8,987 bases of DNA, taken from Gammaproteobacteria bacterium (GTDB lineage: Bacteria; Pseudomonadota; Gammaproteobacteria; UWMA-0217). The notes under the pieces are model-generated. The model did no database searches and was not told the origin of the DNA. It worked only from the letters and a program-made list of their open reading frames with translations. Shown piece by piece: positions 1 to 5,981 of the stretch (its first letter is position 1; each line of letters begins with the position of its first letter). Location of the stretch: positions 1 to 8,987 of the forward strand of contig JALVPS010000456.1 in the NCBI GenBank assembly GCA_027031685.1. The letters are read 5' to 3'. The translations under genes and the position numbers were made by a program.

Positions 1-1
1 C

Positions 2-2281
2 CACGAGGCCACCCGCGTCATGTCCGCGCGCGGTCTGCAGAACTATCTGGAAGGCATCCGCGCCATGTGCGTCATGGGCAAGGGCGAGGACCTGGTGCTG
101 GCCTACATCGAGGAGATGCCAGGCGTGACCAAGGAGGTGGGCGAGGACGTCATCCCGGACGTGGTGGAGGCGCTCATGCGGCTCGCCTCGCACACCTCCG
201 GCACGGTCATCGCCCTGCTCATCTCCAACCTGCCGCTGGCCGCCCAGCGGCTGGGCGACATCGAGCTGGTGCGCGGCTTCCTGCACCTGGTCCACCAGCT
301 GGCGGGCAAGGCCCCGCGTGGCCTGCGCCCCATGTTGGAGCACCTGGACGAGCTGCTCTCCAAACTCACCCTGGGCGGCCTGCGCCGCTGGGCGCTGTGG
401 GGGGCGCAGGCCCACCAGCGCGACCTGGACGGGCAGATGAAGTACTTCGCGCTGGACAGCGAGTCCTCGCGCGCCGTGCTGCAGAAGGAGCGGCGCGGCA
501 CGCTGTTCGTGGACAACCAGCGCAAGCTCAACTTCTACCTGCGCGCGCTGTGGGGGCGCAGCTTCTTCATGCGCCCCACCTCCGGCGACTACGAGCGCCG
601 CGAGGGCCTGCGCCCCTACATTGAGGACTTCCAGATCCACGTGCCGGACGCCTACGATGCCTTCGGGCCCATCCCCGGCATCGAGATCTACCGCGCCGCC
701 GTGGCCCATTGCGCCGCGCACATGGTGTACACGCGCCAGCCCATCTCCGCTGAGCAGCTCTCGCCGGCGCAGATGAAGTTCATCGAGCTGTTCGAGGACG
801 CCCGCATCGAGCACCTGGCGGCCAGCGAGTTTCCCGGCCTGGGCAAGCTGTGGCTGCGCTTCTACCGGGTGCTGCCCGAGGTGGACGACGCCGAGCGCCA
901 TCCGGCCCTGGACCTCATGGTGCGCATGGCACACGCCCTGCTCGACCCGGACCATCGCGACGCGCTGGAGGTGATCAACGCCCAGGCCGATGCCTTTCGC
1001 GCCGAGCTGGCCCGCGACCCGCACGACAACCGCATCAGCTGGAACGCCGGCATCGACTTCTACAACCGCGTCACCGAGCTGGCCCGCCTGCCCGGCCTGC
1101 GTGTGCTGGAGGACTGGCCGGTGCCCTACCGCGACGACAACCGTTACGTGTGGTACTTCGCCGAGACCGACTGGCAGAAGGGGGTGGACTATGTGCCCGC
1201 CCCGCAGCAGGTGCGCAAGTACGTCTCGGCCATCGAGATGGCCAACGAGGTGGACGTGGAGAACGCCGGCGACGACGCCCAGGAGGTGTGGGTGTGCGCC
1301 ACCGAGTTCTTCCCCTACGAGGATGCCGGCGAGGCCACCGTCAGCTATAACGAGATGTGGGGCAAGGAGCCGGTGTCCGAGCCCTTCCACTACCAGGAAT
1401 GGGACTATCACGTGCAGCTCTACCGCCCCGACTGGGCCACGGTCATCGAGCGCCGCCAGCCCAAGGGCGACCCGGAGGTGATGGACCGCATCCTGGAGAA
1501 GCACAAGCCGGTGGCCGCGCGCATCCGCCATCTCATCGACGCCCTGCAGCCGCAGGGGGTGGTGCGCCAGCGCGGCTTCGAGGACGGCGAGGAGATCGAC
1601 CTCAACGCCGCCGTGCGCGCCTTCATCGACATCCGCCGCGGCGTCATGCCCGACCCGCGCATCAACATCCGCATCACGCGCCACGTGCGCGACCTGGCCA
1701 TCGTGGTGCTCATGGACCTGTCCGAGTCCACCAACGAGCACCTGGTGAAGGACGACCCGGACAGCCCCACCATCCTCGACCTCACGCGCGAGTCCACCGG
1801 CCTGCTGGCCTGGGCCATTGACGCCATCGGCGACAACTTCGCCGTGCACGGCTTCGCCTCCGACGGCCGCCACGACGTGCAGTACTACCGCTTCAAGGAC
1901 TTCCACCAGCCTTACGACGACGAGGCCAAGGCGCGCATGGCCGGCATGCAGGGCGGCCTGTCCACGCGCATGGGCGCCGCCCTGCGCCACGCCGGCTGGC
2001 ACCTGAGCCAGCAGAGCGCCCAGAAGCGGCTGGTGCTGCTCATCACCGACGGCGAGCCGGCGGACATCGATGAACGCGATCCGCAATACCTGCGCCACGA
2101 CGCCAAGAAGGCGGTGGAGGACCTGGCCAGCATGGGCATCTACACCTTCTGCCTGACGCTGGATCCGCAGGCCGACCGCTATGTGGCGCGCATCTTCGGT
2201 GAGAACCACTACGCCATCGTCGACCACGTGGAGCGCCTGCCGGAGCGGCTGCCGGCCGTGTTCGCCGCCCTCACCGGCTGA
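2..2281 (+). CDS. CbbO/NorD-family VWA-domain protein, 5' partial
   Basis: The frame is open to the left edge (codons from position 2), so the true start probably lies outside; the first ATG inside is at 20 and leaves 753 residues. Numbering from that ATG, residues 1-115 look like helical repeats, about 115-450 carry the conserved body of long NorD/CbbO proteins (for example LRRWALWGAQAH and FEDARIEHLA), and about 555-750 form a von Willebrand A domain. The MIDAS metal site is intact: DLSES (D566, S568, S570), T649 in LSTRMG and D677 in ITDGEP. Family members act with a MoxR-type AAA+ ATPase (CbbQ or NorQ) to activate Rubisco or assemble nitric oxide reductase. At over 753 residues it is longer than classical NorD (about 610-640) and nearer CbbO length, but the partner gene that would decide is not in view. 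The product has no signal peptide in the visible part and should be cytoplasmic. Transcription ends at the hairpin 20 bp downstream. Confidence 0.85.
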   Translation, partial: HEATRVMSARGLQNYLEGIRAMCVMGKGEDLVLAYIEEMPGVTKEVGEDVIPDVVEALMRLASHTSGTVIALLISNLPLAAQRLGDIELVRGFLHLVHQLAGKAPRGLRPMLEHLDELLSKLTLGGLRRWALWGAQAHQRDLDGQMKYFALDSESSRAVLQKERRGTLFVDNQRKLNFYLRALWGRSFFMRPTSGDYERREGLRPYIEDFQIHVPDAYDAFGPIPGIEIYRAAVAHCAAHMVYTRQPISAEQLSPAQMKFIELFEDARIEHLAASEFPGLGKLWLRFYRVLPEVDDAERHPALDLMVRMAHALLDPDHRDALEVINAQADAFRAELARDPHDNRISWNAGIDFYNRVTELARLPGLRVLEDWPVPYRDDNRYVWYFAETDWQKGVDYVPAPQQVRKYVSAIEMANEVDVENAGDDAQEVWVCATEFFPYEDAGEATVSYNEMWGKEPVSEPFHYQEWDYHVQLYRPDWATVIERRQPKGDPEVMDRILEKHKPVAARIRHLIDALQPQGVVRQRGFEDGEEIDLNAAVRAFIDIRRGVMPDPRINIRITRHVRDLAIVVLMDLSESTNEHLVKDDPDSPTILDLTRESTGLLAWAIDAIGDNFAVHGFASDGRHDVQYYRFKDFHQPYDDEAKARMAGMQGGLSTRMGAALRHAGWHLSQQSAQKRLVLLITDGEPADIDERDPQYLRHDAKKAVEDLASMGIYTFCLTLDPQADRYVARIFGENHYAIVDHVERLPERLPAVFAALTG

Positions 2282-2300
2282 GCGCCGCCGGCGGCCGCGC

Positions 2301-2342
2301 AAAGCAAAGGGGCCTGTGCAGTGCACAGGCCCCTTTGCTTTT
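2301..2342. terminator. Perfect 20-bp hairpin terminator, bidirectional
   Basis: Arms 2301-2320 and 2322-2341 are exact reverse complements separated by one G. The stem has an A-rich 5' foot (AAAGCAAAGG) and therefore a T-rich 3' foot (CCTTTGCTTTT). Read on either strand it gives a GC-rich stem followed by a T-rich run, so it can end both the CbbO/NorD-like gene arriving from the left and the small membrane-protein gene arriving from the right. In practice the tip would open to a loop of several bases. Confidence 0.9.
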
Positions 2343-2362
2343 GGCGACCGACGCCGACGGGG

Positions 2363-2524
2363 TCAGGCCTTGATCTTGATGGTCAGCCAGAGGAGCAACG
2401 CGATGGAGATCGCCAGTCCCGCCAGGGTGGGCGCCATGACATCGTGCTGCCAGACGTGTTCGTGCAGATTCAGCCCCATGACGCCCCCAATGGTCCCCGA
2501 GATCAACGGCTTGGAAATGCCCAT
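2363..2524 (-). CDS. Small single-span membrane protein, 53 aa
   Basis: I do not recognise a family. The product starts MGISKPLISGTIGG and ends with the hydrophobic segment LAGLAISIALLLWL (residues 34-47) followed by a short basic tail TIKIKA, which predicts one transmembrane helix; a glycine-rich, weakly hydrophobic stretch (residues 7-20) precedes a polar HEHVWQHD segment containing three histidines. The start chosen is the ATG at 2524 because a full AAGGAGG Shine-Dalgarno lies 8 nt upstream; the longer frame up to 2614 has no comparable site. The gene stands alone, convergent with the CbbO/NorD-like gene across the shared terminator, and its own promoter must lie in the 2525-2902 gap. Good RBS, terminator placement and protein character support a real gene; function is unknown. 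Confidence 0.65.
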   Translation of the reverse strand: MGISKPLISGTIGGVMGLNLHEHVWQHDVMAPTLAGLAISIALLLWLTIKIKA

Positions 2525-2532
2525 CCCTATGC

Positions 2533-2539
2533 CCTCCTT
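2533..2539 (-). promoter_or_regulatory. Strong Shine-Dalgarno deciding the start of the 53-aa gene
   Basis: The minus strand reads AAGGAGG, 8 nt before the ATG at 2524. It fixes the start inside the longer open frame. Confidence 0.75.
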
Positions 2540-2601
2540 AGTGTGCAACGTGGATCGATGATGCCATCCGGGAAATCCTCTCCCGGCCCTTTGATTGTTA
2601 A

Positions 2602-2630
2602 AGAATATGCCCATTTTCGTGACATTTCAC
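2602..2630 (-). promoter_or_regulatory. Candidate sigma-70 promoter for the 53-aa gene
   Basis: On the minus strand GTGAAA (2625-2630) and TATTCT (2602-2607) are 17 bp apart, each matching four of six consensus positions. It lies about 80 bp upstream of the start codon. The palindrome CGTGA-CATT-TCACG (2618-2631) overlaps the spacer and -35 element and could be an operator. This is a weak match in a short AT-richer patch and is only a proposal. Confidence 0.3.
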
Positions 2631-2902
2631 GCACATTCGTCCTGTCATCTGCTCCGCTCGTCCCCGTCTGGATCGGGAACGGCAGTGGCTACACCTACTT
2701 GGGACCGCGGGCGGCAAAAGGGTTGCGACCGGCCAGGACCGGCGGGCGCAATGACGCGATGACCGGCGCGCCACCGTACGGTAAAGCGAGAAATGCATCA
2801 AATCCCGCGCGGGGGGATTTGTAAATAATGATCGGAAGCGAGGGCGCCTCGCCCTCCAATATCAGGATCAGCGGACCCCCGATCCGCGACAGGGAGTGCA
2901 CA

Positions 2903-3193
2903 ATGGAAAGAAAAACGACTTTGTGGCAGGCCGATGCGGAGCTGTGGCGCGTAGTGCCCGTCTCACCCGACCGGCCCGCCGCCGAGGCACCCGATCAGAC
3001 CCAGCAGTTCGACACCGAGCAGAAGGCCTGGCAGGCGCTGCGCGTGAACGCCGCCGAGCGGCTGGAGAAGGCGTTGGCGGCGCGCATGCGGGCCGAGTCG
3101 CGTCTGCTGGATGCCGAGGAGGAGGTGGAGCTGGCCATGCGCACCTTCCGCTGGGTGGAGCTGATGGAGCAGCGTGCCGCCGGGCAGGCCTGA
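2903..3193 (+). CDS. Hypothetical coiled-coil protein, 96 aa
   Basis: Not recognised. The ATG at 2903 is chosen because AGGGAG lies 6 nt upstream (2891-2896); the frame is open further up to 2828 but that extension is low-complexity leader sequence. The N-terminal 20 residues (MERKTTLWQADAELWRVVPV) are mixed polar and hydrophobic, a Pro/Ala/Asp linker follows, and residues about 38-92 form one long charged helix rich in Ala, Glu, Arg and Leu, likely a coiled coil. There is no signal peptide or membrane segment, so it is probably cytoplasmic. It converges on the 150-aa gene with only 44 bp between stops, in which a short GACGG/CCGTC hairpin occurs. Confidence 0.65.
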   Translation: MERKTTLWQADAELWRVVPVSPDRPAAEAPDQTQQFDTEQKAWQALRVNAAERLEKALAARMRAESRLLDAEEEVELAMRTFRWVELMEQRAAGQA

Positions 3194-3237
3194 CGGCGGG
3201 CCGTCGACCCGATTCAACGGCCTGCTGGCAAAGCCGG

Positions 3238-3690
3238 TCAGCCGCGCAGCGGCACCACCCGTGCCCCACGCGGCGCCGGCCGGCGCGCATCCCGGCGCGC
3301 CAGCAGTTGCTGCGCCGCGCGCTGGAATTCGCCCACCAGGCGGCGCTGCACCTCGGCCAGCTCGGGGCGATAGAAGACGATGCGACAGGGCACCGGCCCG
3401 GCCAGCGAGTCGAGCGCGCCCGGGGGGGTGGGCTGCCAGGCCAGCTGCACCACGCGCCCGCCCTCGCCGTCCTGCACCATATAACCGCCCTGGGCGTCCA
3501 CGAAGATCAGCTCCTCGGCGTCGATGACCGCCTGGAACTGCATGCTGCGGATGGGCACGAACACGCAGCCCGTGTCGCTGGCACGCAGCAGGCGGCGCGT
3601 CATGCGGTACAGGGGCAGGGGCATGGTCCAGTCCTGCCGGGCCAGGGCGCGCGGCCGGAAGAATACCTCGCGCACGGTGAATTTGCTCAT
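3238..3690 (-). CDS. Hypothetical protein, 150 aa
   Basis: I do not recognise the family. The start at 3690 is preferred over the longer frame to 3741 because GGAG lies 6 nt upstream and the product then begins MSKFTVREVFF. The central part (residues 40-85) alternates hydrophobic strands, with CVFVPIRSMQFQAVID and EELIFVDAQGGYMVQD, suggesting a small beta-rich fold; residues 103-135 (CRIVFYRPELAEVQRRL and onward) form an amphipathic helix, and the tail is Arg/Pro-rich. There is no signal peptide. The gene is divergent from the CbiX-type gene with 110 bp between starts and convergent with the 96-aa gene. Strong coding character of the frame supports it as real. Confidence 0.7.
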   Translation of the reverse strand: MSKFTVREVFFRPRALARQDWTMPLPLYRMTRRLLRASDTGCVFVPIRSMQFQAVIDAEELIFVDAQGGYMVQDGEGGRVVQLAWQPTPPGALDSLAGPVPCRIVFYRPELAEVQRRLVGEFQRAAQQLLARRDARRPAPRGARVVPLRG

Positions 3691-3749
3691 CGCTCGCTCC
3701 AGCGGTGGACATCGCCTCAGCTTAGCAATCGGGCGCGGCACTGGAAAAC

Positions 3750-3764
3750 GCCCGCCGGGCGGGC
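3750..3764. repeat. GC-rich 7-bp inverted repeat between divergent genes
   Basis: GCCCGCC (3750-3756) and GGCGGGC (3758-3764) flank a single G, followed by TTTAAT on the plus strand. It sits in the divergent promoter region 36 bp before the CbiX start. It could be an operator, part of a leader hairpin or chance in this GC-rich DNA. Confidence 0.3.
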
Positions 3765-3800
3765 TTTAATGCCGGGCCGAGCCTCCACCGCGAGACACCC

Positions 3801-4184
3801 ATGCCCCATGTACGCCGCGCCCTGCTGCTGGTGGCCCACGGCAGCCGCCGCGCCGCCTCCAACGAGGAGGTGCGGCGGGTGGCCGCCCGCCTGCATGCCA
3901 CCGGCGCCTTCGACCACGTGGTGGCCGCCTTCCTGGAGCTGGCCGAGCCGGATATCCCCACTGGCATCGAGCACTGCCTGACGGCCGGCGTGGACGAGGT
4001 GCTAGTCTATCCCTATTTCCTCTCCGCTGGCCGCCACGTGAGCGAGGACATCCCGCGCGCGGTGGCGGCCAAGCAGGCCGAGCACCCGGACGCGCGCATC
4101 ACCCTGGCCCCCCACCTGGGCGCCGCCGAGGGCATCGGCGAGGCCGTCCTGCGCCACGCCCGGCAGGTGCTGGAGGAACCGTGA
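3801..4184 (+). CDS. cbiX: Sirohydrochlorin chelatase, small CbiX type
   Basis: At 127 residues this is the single-domain, short form of the CbiX/SirB class II chelatases, which insert Co2+ (toward cobalamin) or Fe2+ (toward siroheme) into sirohydrochlorin in the cytoplasm; the short forms act as dimers. Visible family marks are LLVAHGSR near the N-terminus, with metal-site H13, and YPYFLSAGRHVSEDIP (residues 70-85), with H79 matching the second metal-binding histidine. A third conserved-looking His is in APHLG (H105). The start is the ATG at 3801, which has no strong Shine-Dalgarno. The stop overlaps the start of the next gene (GTGA), so the two are translationally coupled. The metal cannot be told from sequence; near a heme d1 cluster, iron insertion is as plausible as cobalt. 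Confidence 0.85.
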   Translation: MPHVRRALLLVAHGSRRAASNEEVRRVAARLHATGAFDHVVAAFLELAEPDIPTGIEHCLTAGVDEVLVYPYFLSAGRHVSEDIPRAVAAKQAEHPDARITLAPHLGAAEGIGEAVLRHARQVLEEP

Positions 4185-4813
4185 GCGCGGCCCTGACGCG
4201 GGTGGACCTGCTGCGCCACGGCGAGCCGGAGGGCGGCCCGCGCTATCGCGGCTGTGGCATCGATGATCCGCTCAGCGAGACCGGCTGGGCGCAGATGTGG
4301 GCGGCGGTGGGGCCGCCCGAGGGGTGGCCCTGGCGGCGGGTGATCAGTTCGCCGCTGCGCCGCTGTCGCGCCTTTGCCGAGGCCCTGGCAGCGCGCGCCG
4401 GGCTGCCGCTGGATGTGGCGGAAGACCTGCGCGAGATCGGCTTCGGTCTGTGGGAGGGGCGCAACAAGCGTGAGGCGCGGGCGCTGGACCCGGTCGCCTG
4501 GGATGCCTTTTACGCCGACCCGGTGGCCCACCCGCCACCCGGCGCCGAGCCGGTGGCCGACTTCCAGCGCCGGGTGACGGACTGCTACCGGGAACTGGTG
4601 GTCGCCCATCGCGGCGAGCATTTGCTGGTGGTAGCCCACGCGGGGGTGCTGCGCGCCATCGTGGCGGAACTGCTGGGCGGCGGTCCGGCGGCCCTGTTCC
4701 GCCTGCAGATCGACTACGCCGGCATGGCCGGCATCGAACACGGCGGCCACTTCGGCGACCGCGTATGCTGGTTCAACGCCTCGCACACCGTCGTGCGTTG
4801 CACGGGGCGCTGA
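4181..4813 (+). CDS. Histidine phosphatase family protein, CobC-like
   Basis: A 210-residue phosphoglycerate mutase-like (branch 1) phosphatase. The phospho-acceptor motif is LLRHGE (R12, H13), the phosphate-pocket arginine is in SSPLRRC (R60), the acid residue is in LREIGFGLWEG (E85) and the second catalytic His is in VVAHAGVLRA (H153). The RHGE start followed by GIDDPLSETG and the IGFGLWEG motif are typical of alpha-ribazole-5'-phosphate phosphatase (CobC), which finishes the lower-ligand branch of cobalamin assembly. Translation begins at a GTG (4181) overlapping the cbiX stop, with GGAGG just upstream. Pairing with a sirohydrochlorin chelatase supports the cobalamin reading, but the superfamily is broad and other phosphoesters are possible. 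Confidence 0.8.
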   Translation: MSAALTRVDLLRHGEPEGGPRYRGCGIDDPLSETGWAQMWAAVGPPEGWPWRRVISSPLRRCRAFAEALAARAGLPLDVAEDLREIGFGLWEGRNKREARALDPVAWDAFYADPVAHPPPGAEPVADFQRRVTDCYRELVVAHRGEHLLVVAHAGVLRAIVAELLGGGPAALFRLQIDYAGMAGIEHGGHFGDRVCWFNASHTVVRCTGR

Positions 4814-4832
4814 CGGAGGAGGGCACCGAGCC

Positions 4833-4848
4833 GCCCCGGCAGCGGGGC
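4833..4848. terminator. Candidate GC-rich hairpin between convergent genes
   Basis: GCCCCG (4833-4838) and CGGGGC (4843-4848) form a 6-bp stem with a GCAG loop in the 36-bp gap between convergent stop codons. No T-run follows on either strand, so as an intrinsic terminator it would be weak. Confidence 0.35.
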
Positions 4849-4849
4849 C

Positions 4850-5521
4850 TCAGAGCCGATGTCCGTAGAAGCGGCGCCGGATGCGCCGATCATAGAAGCG
4901 GTAGCCCGCATACAGCCCCAGCAGCAGCCCCAGCAGCAGCGCGCCGCCGCCGATCAGGGCCTGGCGCTCCAGGCGCGCCCGATCCTCGTCCGCCTCACGG
5001 CGATCGTTCTTGAGGTGATACAGCTCCAGCTGGGCCTGCTCCAGCTGCTTGCGCAGCTTCCCCTTTTCGTTGAACAGATTGACGTTCTCCTGGTTGAGCT
5101 GCACCACCTTGTCCTCCAGCTGCTTGAGCAGGTTGGTGTTGATGCCCGAGTCCTTGAGCTGCTTCTCCAGCGCGGCGATGCGCTTTTCGCGTTCCGCCAG
5201 CTGCTTCTGCAGCGCCTCGAGCTGCTGCTGCAGCTCCGCCAGGCGCAGGGCGGCGGGCGGCTCCTTGACCAGGTAGGTGCGCTTCACCCAGCCCTCCTCG
5301 CCGGCCTCGGTGCGCACGCGGGCGTAACGGCCACGCTTCTCCAGCACGGTTAGGGCATCGCCGCTCTTGAGCGTGCGCAGCGCGGTGCTGGCACTATCCG
5401 GTTCGCTGTACAGGCGCAGGCGCAGGGTATCGGTGACGTAGCGTGTCTCCTCTTCCTCTTCGGCCAGGACGGGGCCGGCGAGCAGGCTGACGGCGAGCAG
5501 CAGCAGGAGGAACGGTCGCAT
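4850..5521 (-). CDS. Exported SH3-domain, coiled-coil, membrane-anchored protein (YgiM-like, TIGR04211 type)
   Basis: The 223-residue product has a signal peptide (residues 1-20, cleavage after GPVLA), a bacterial SH3 domain (about 28-86, with RLRLYSEPD, LKSGDALTVLEK and GWVKRTYLV), a long Gln/Glu/Lys-rich coiled coil (about 93-188), a transmembrane helix (about 189-206, GGGALLLGLLLGLYAGY) and a basic cytoplasmic tail (DRRIRRRFYGHRL). This order matches the SH3-and-anchor family that includes E. coli YgiM: an inner-membrane protein whose SH3 domain faces the periplasm. Its molecular role is not established; cell-wall or envelope association is usually assumed. AAGGAG lies 5 nt upstream of the ATG at 5521. 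The gene is unlinked in function to its neighbours. Confidence 0.85.
   Translation of the reverse strand: MRPFLLLLLAVSLLAGPVLAEEEEETRYVTDTLRLRLYSEPDSASTALRTLKSGDALTVLEKRGRYARVRTEAGEEGWVKRTYLVKEPPAALRLAELQQQLEALQKQLAEREKRIAALEKQLKDSGINTNLLKQLEDKVVQLNQENVNLFNEKGKLRKQLEQAQLELYHLKNDRREADEDRARLERQALIGGGALLLGLLLGLYAGYRFYDRRIRRRFYGHRL
4916..4939. repeat. Two tandem 12-bp repeats within the TM-helix codons
   Basis: The unit CCCCAGCAGCAG occurs at 4916-4927 and 4928-4939. On the coding (minus) strand it encodes LLLG twice in the anchor helix of the SH3 protein, and may be a slippage-prone duplication. Confidence 0.6.
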
Positions 5522-5618
5522 TGCAACTCCTTGTCATGCGGGGTTGACGGGGTCCATGGGGCGCAGTTTACCCCGGCACGGCGCATAGTGGGCGGCAACT
5601 GGTCACGCCACCCGCCGC
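5522..5618. promoter_or_regulatory. Leader region of the SH3 gene
   Basis: The 97 bp between the SH3 gene start and the intron remnant must contain that gene's promoter on the minus strand. I see no confident -35/-10 pair and no terminator; the intron remnant appears to have landed just upstream of it. Confidence 0.3.
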
Positions 5619-5697
5619 ATCGGGCAGGAGGCGGGCCCCCCGGTGGCCTCTCACATCACCGGGCTTGCGGTTCCGCATCCGGCGGTTCATGAGACAC
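5619..5697 (-). mobile_element. Group II intron 3'-end remnant (domains V and VI)
   Basis: On the minus strand the segment reads like the ribozyme core of a bacterial group II intron. ACCGCCGG (from 5686 down to 5679) pairs with CCGGTGAT (5662 to 5655) through G-T and one C-A exception, and encloses TGCG-GAAC-CGCA, a tetraloop-capped distal stem, with a bulged AGC on the 3' side: the domain V architecture. The flank CTCATGAACCGCC is the usual lead-in as I recall it. Downstream a GC-rich hairpin leads to CCTCCTGCCCGAT, ending near 5619; intact introns of this type end CCTACCCGAT, where the A is the branch point, here replaced by G. Nothing of the intron 5' half or its reverse transcriptase is present: the sequence beyond about 5700 is an IS remnant. 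Identification is by eye from pairing and remembered consensus. Confidence 0.6.
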
Positions 5698-5707
5698 GCT
5701 GGAGTCG

Positions 5708-5941
5708 TTGCACGGTGTGCGGGCCTACCGGGCCAGGTATCTCAAGGCGGTGGCCTGCCTGGGGAAGGACCGGGACGCCCTGCTGGCGATGATCTACAAG
5801 CCGGGGATGAGTGCCGAGCAGCACTGGCGTGGGATCCGTGGGGCCAGGCACCTGGCCAGGGTCATTGACGGTGTGACGTTCAAAGACGGCATCGAGGTGA
5901 ACGGCAAGGCCGACACCGGCCACAGCAGGAGCGCCGCCTGA
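5708..5941 (+). pseudogene. IS256-family (mutator-type) transposase, C-terminal remnant
   Basis: An open frame of about 77 codons matches only the C-terminus of IS256-family transposases. The segment DALLAMIYKPGMSAEQHW followed by RGIRGARHLARVIDGVTFKDGIE corresponds to the conserved region in which a MAMVFKL-like motif, an SAxxxW motif and a terminal VxGVxFxDGI motif follow one another. The DDE catalytic residues, about 300 residues upstream, are missing, so the product cannot transpose. The TTG at 5708 is just the end of the open stretch, not a true start; recognisable homology begins near 5740. It stops (TGA 5939-5941) just before the element's likely right end, and its left side is cut by the group II intron remnant. 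Confidence 0.75.
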
Positions 5942-5972
5942 TCAGGCCGTACACCAGATTCGACTATAGCTT
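5942..5972 (+). mobile_element. Probable right terminal end of the IS256-type element
   Basis: Directly after the transposase stop the sequence GCCGTACACCAGATTCGACT, continuing ATAGC, resembles the terminal inverted repeats of IS256-family elements as I recall them (a GTACACCAGA core then GACAATAGCT-like). No matching left repeat is found in the window, consistent with a truncated copy. The end falls about 10 bp from the stop codon of the FmdE-like gene on the opposite strand. Confidence 0.5.
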
Positions 5973-5981
5973 ATTGGCAAT

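Larger units (their letters stand above)
2525..2902. other. 378-bp divergent intergenic region with small hairpins
   Basis: No convincing gene is present. It is partly AT-richer than its surroundings. It holds the candidate promoter above; an inverted repeat CAAATCCC (2799-2806) / GGGATTTG (2814-2821) with a 7-nt loop, followed by AT-rich TAAATAATG; a 7-bp hairpin GAGGGCG (2840-2846) / CGCCCTC (2850-2856) with a 3-nt loop; and a weak GCGGA/TCCGC hairpin just before the RBS of the 96-aa gene. The hairpins at 2799-2856 lie in what is likely the leader of the downstream gene and may be regulatory; no known riboswitch or sRNA was recognised. Confidence 0.5.

Noticed and set aside
2591..2603. Possible FNR/Dnr box (TTGAT half-site)
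   Set aside because: TTGAT is followed after four bases by AAAGA rather than ATCAA, so only one half-site matches; chance is sufficient explanation.
3691..3800. Cobalamin riboswitch or clear promoter upstream of cbiX
   Set aside because: The gap is too short and lacks any B12-box-like core; only weak -35/-10 resemblance (TTTCCA and TAAGCT on the minus strand) was found.
2896..3981. 361-codon plus-strand open frame across two gene regions
   Set aside because: It runs out of frame over the 96-aa gene, antisense over the 150-aa gene and out of frame into cbiX; its Ala/Arg/Pro-heavy composition is typical of a shadow frame in GC-rich DNA.
4013..4786. 257-codon minus-strand frame opposite the cbiX/phosphatase pair
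   Set aside because: Fully antisense to two well-supported enzymes, low-complexity composition and no recognisable motif.
4859..5353. Leu/Gln-rich 164-codon plus-strand frame and CAG/CTG-rich tracts
   Set aside because: They reflect the Gln/Leu codons of the coiled coil and anchor of the SH3 protein on the other strand, not a separate gene or a true microsatellite.
5687..5923. 78-codon minus-strand frame opposite the IS remnant
   Set aside because: Antisense to the transposase C-terminus and without any recognisable motif.
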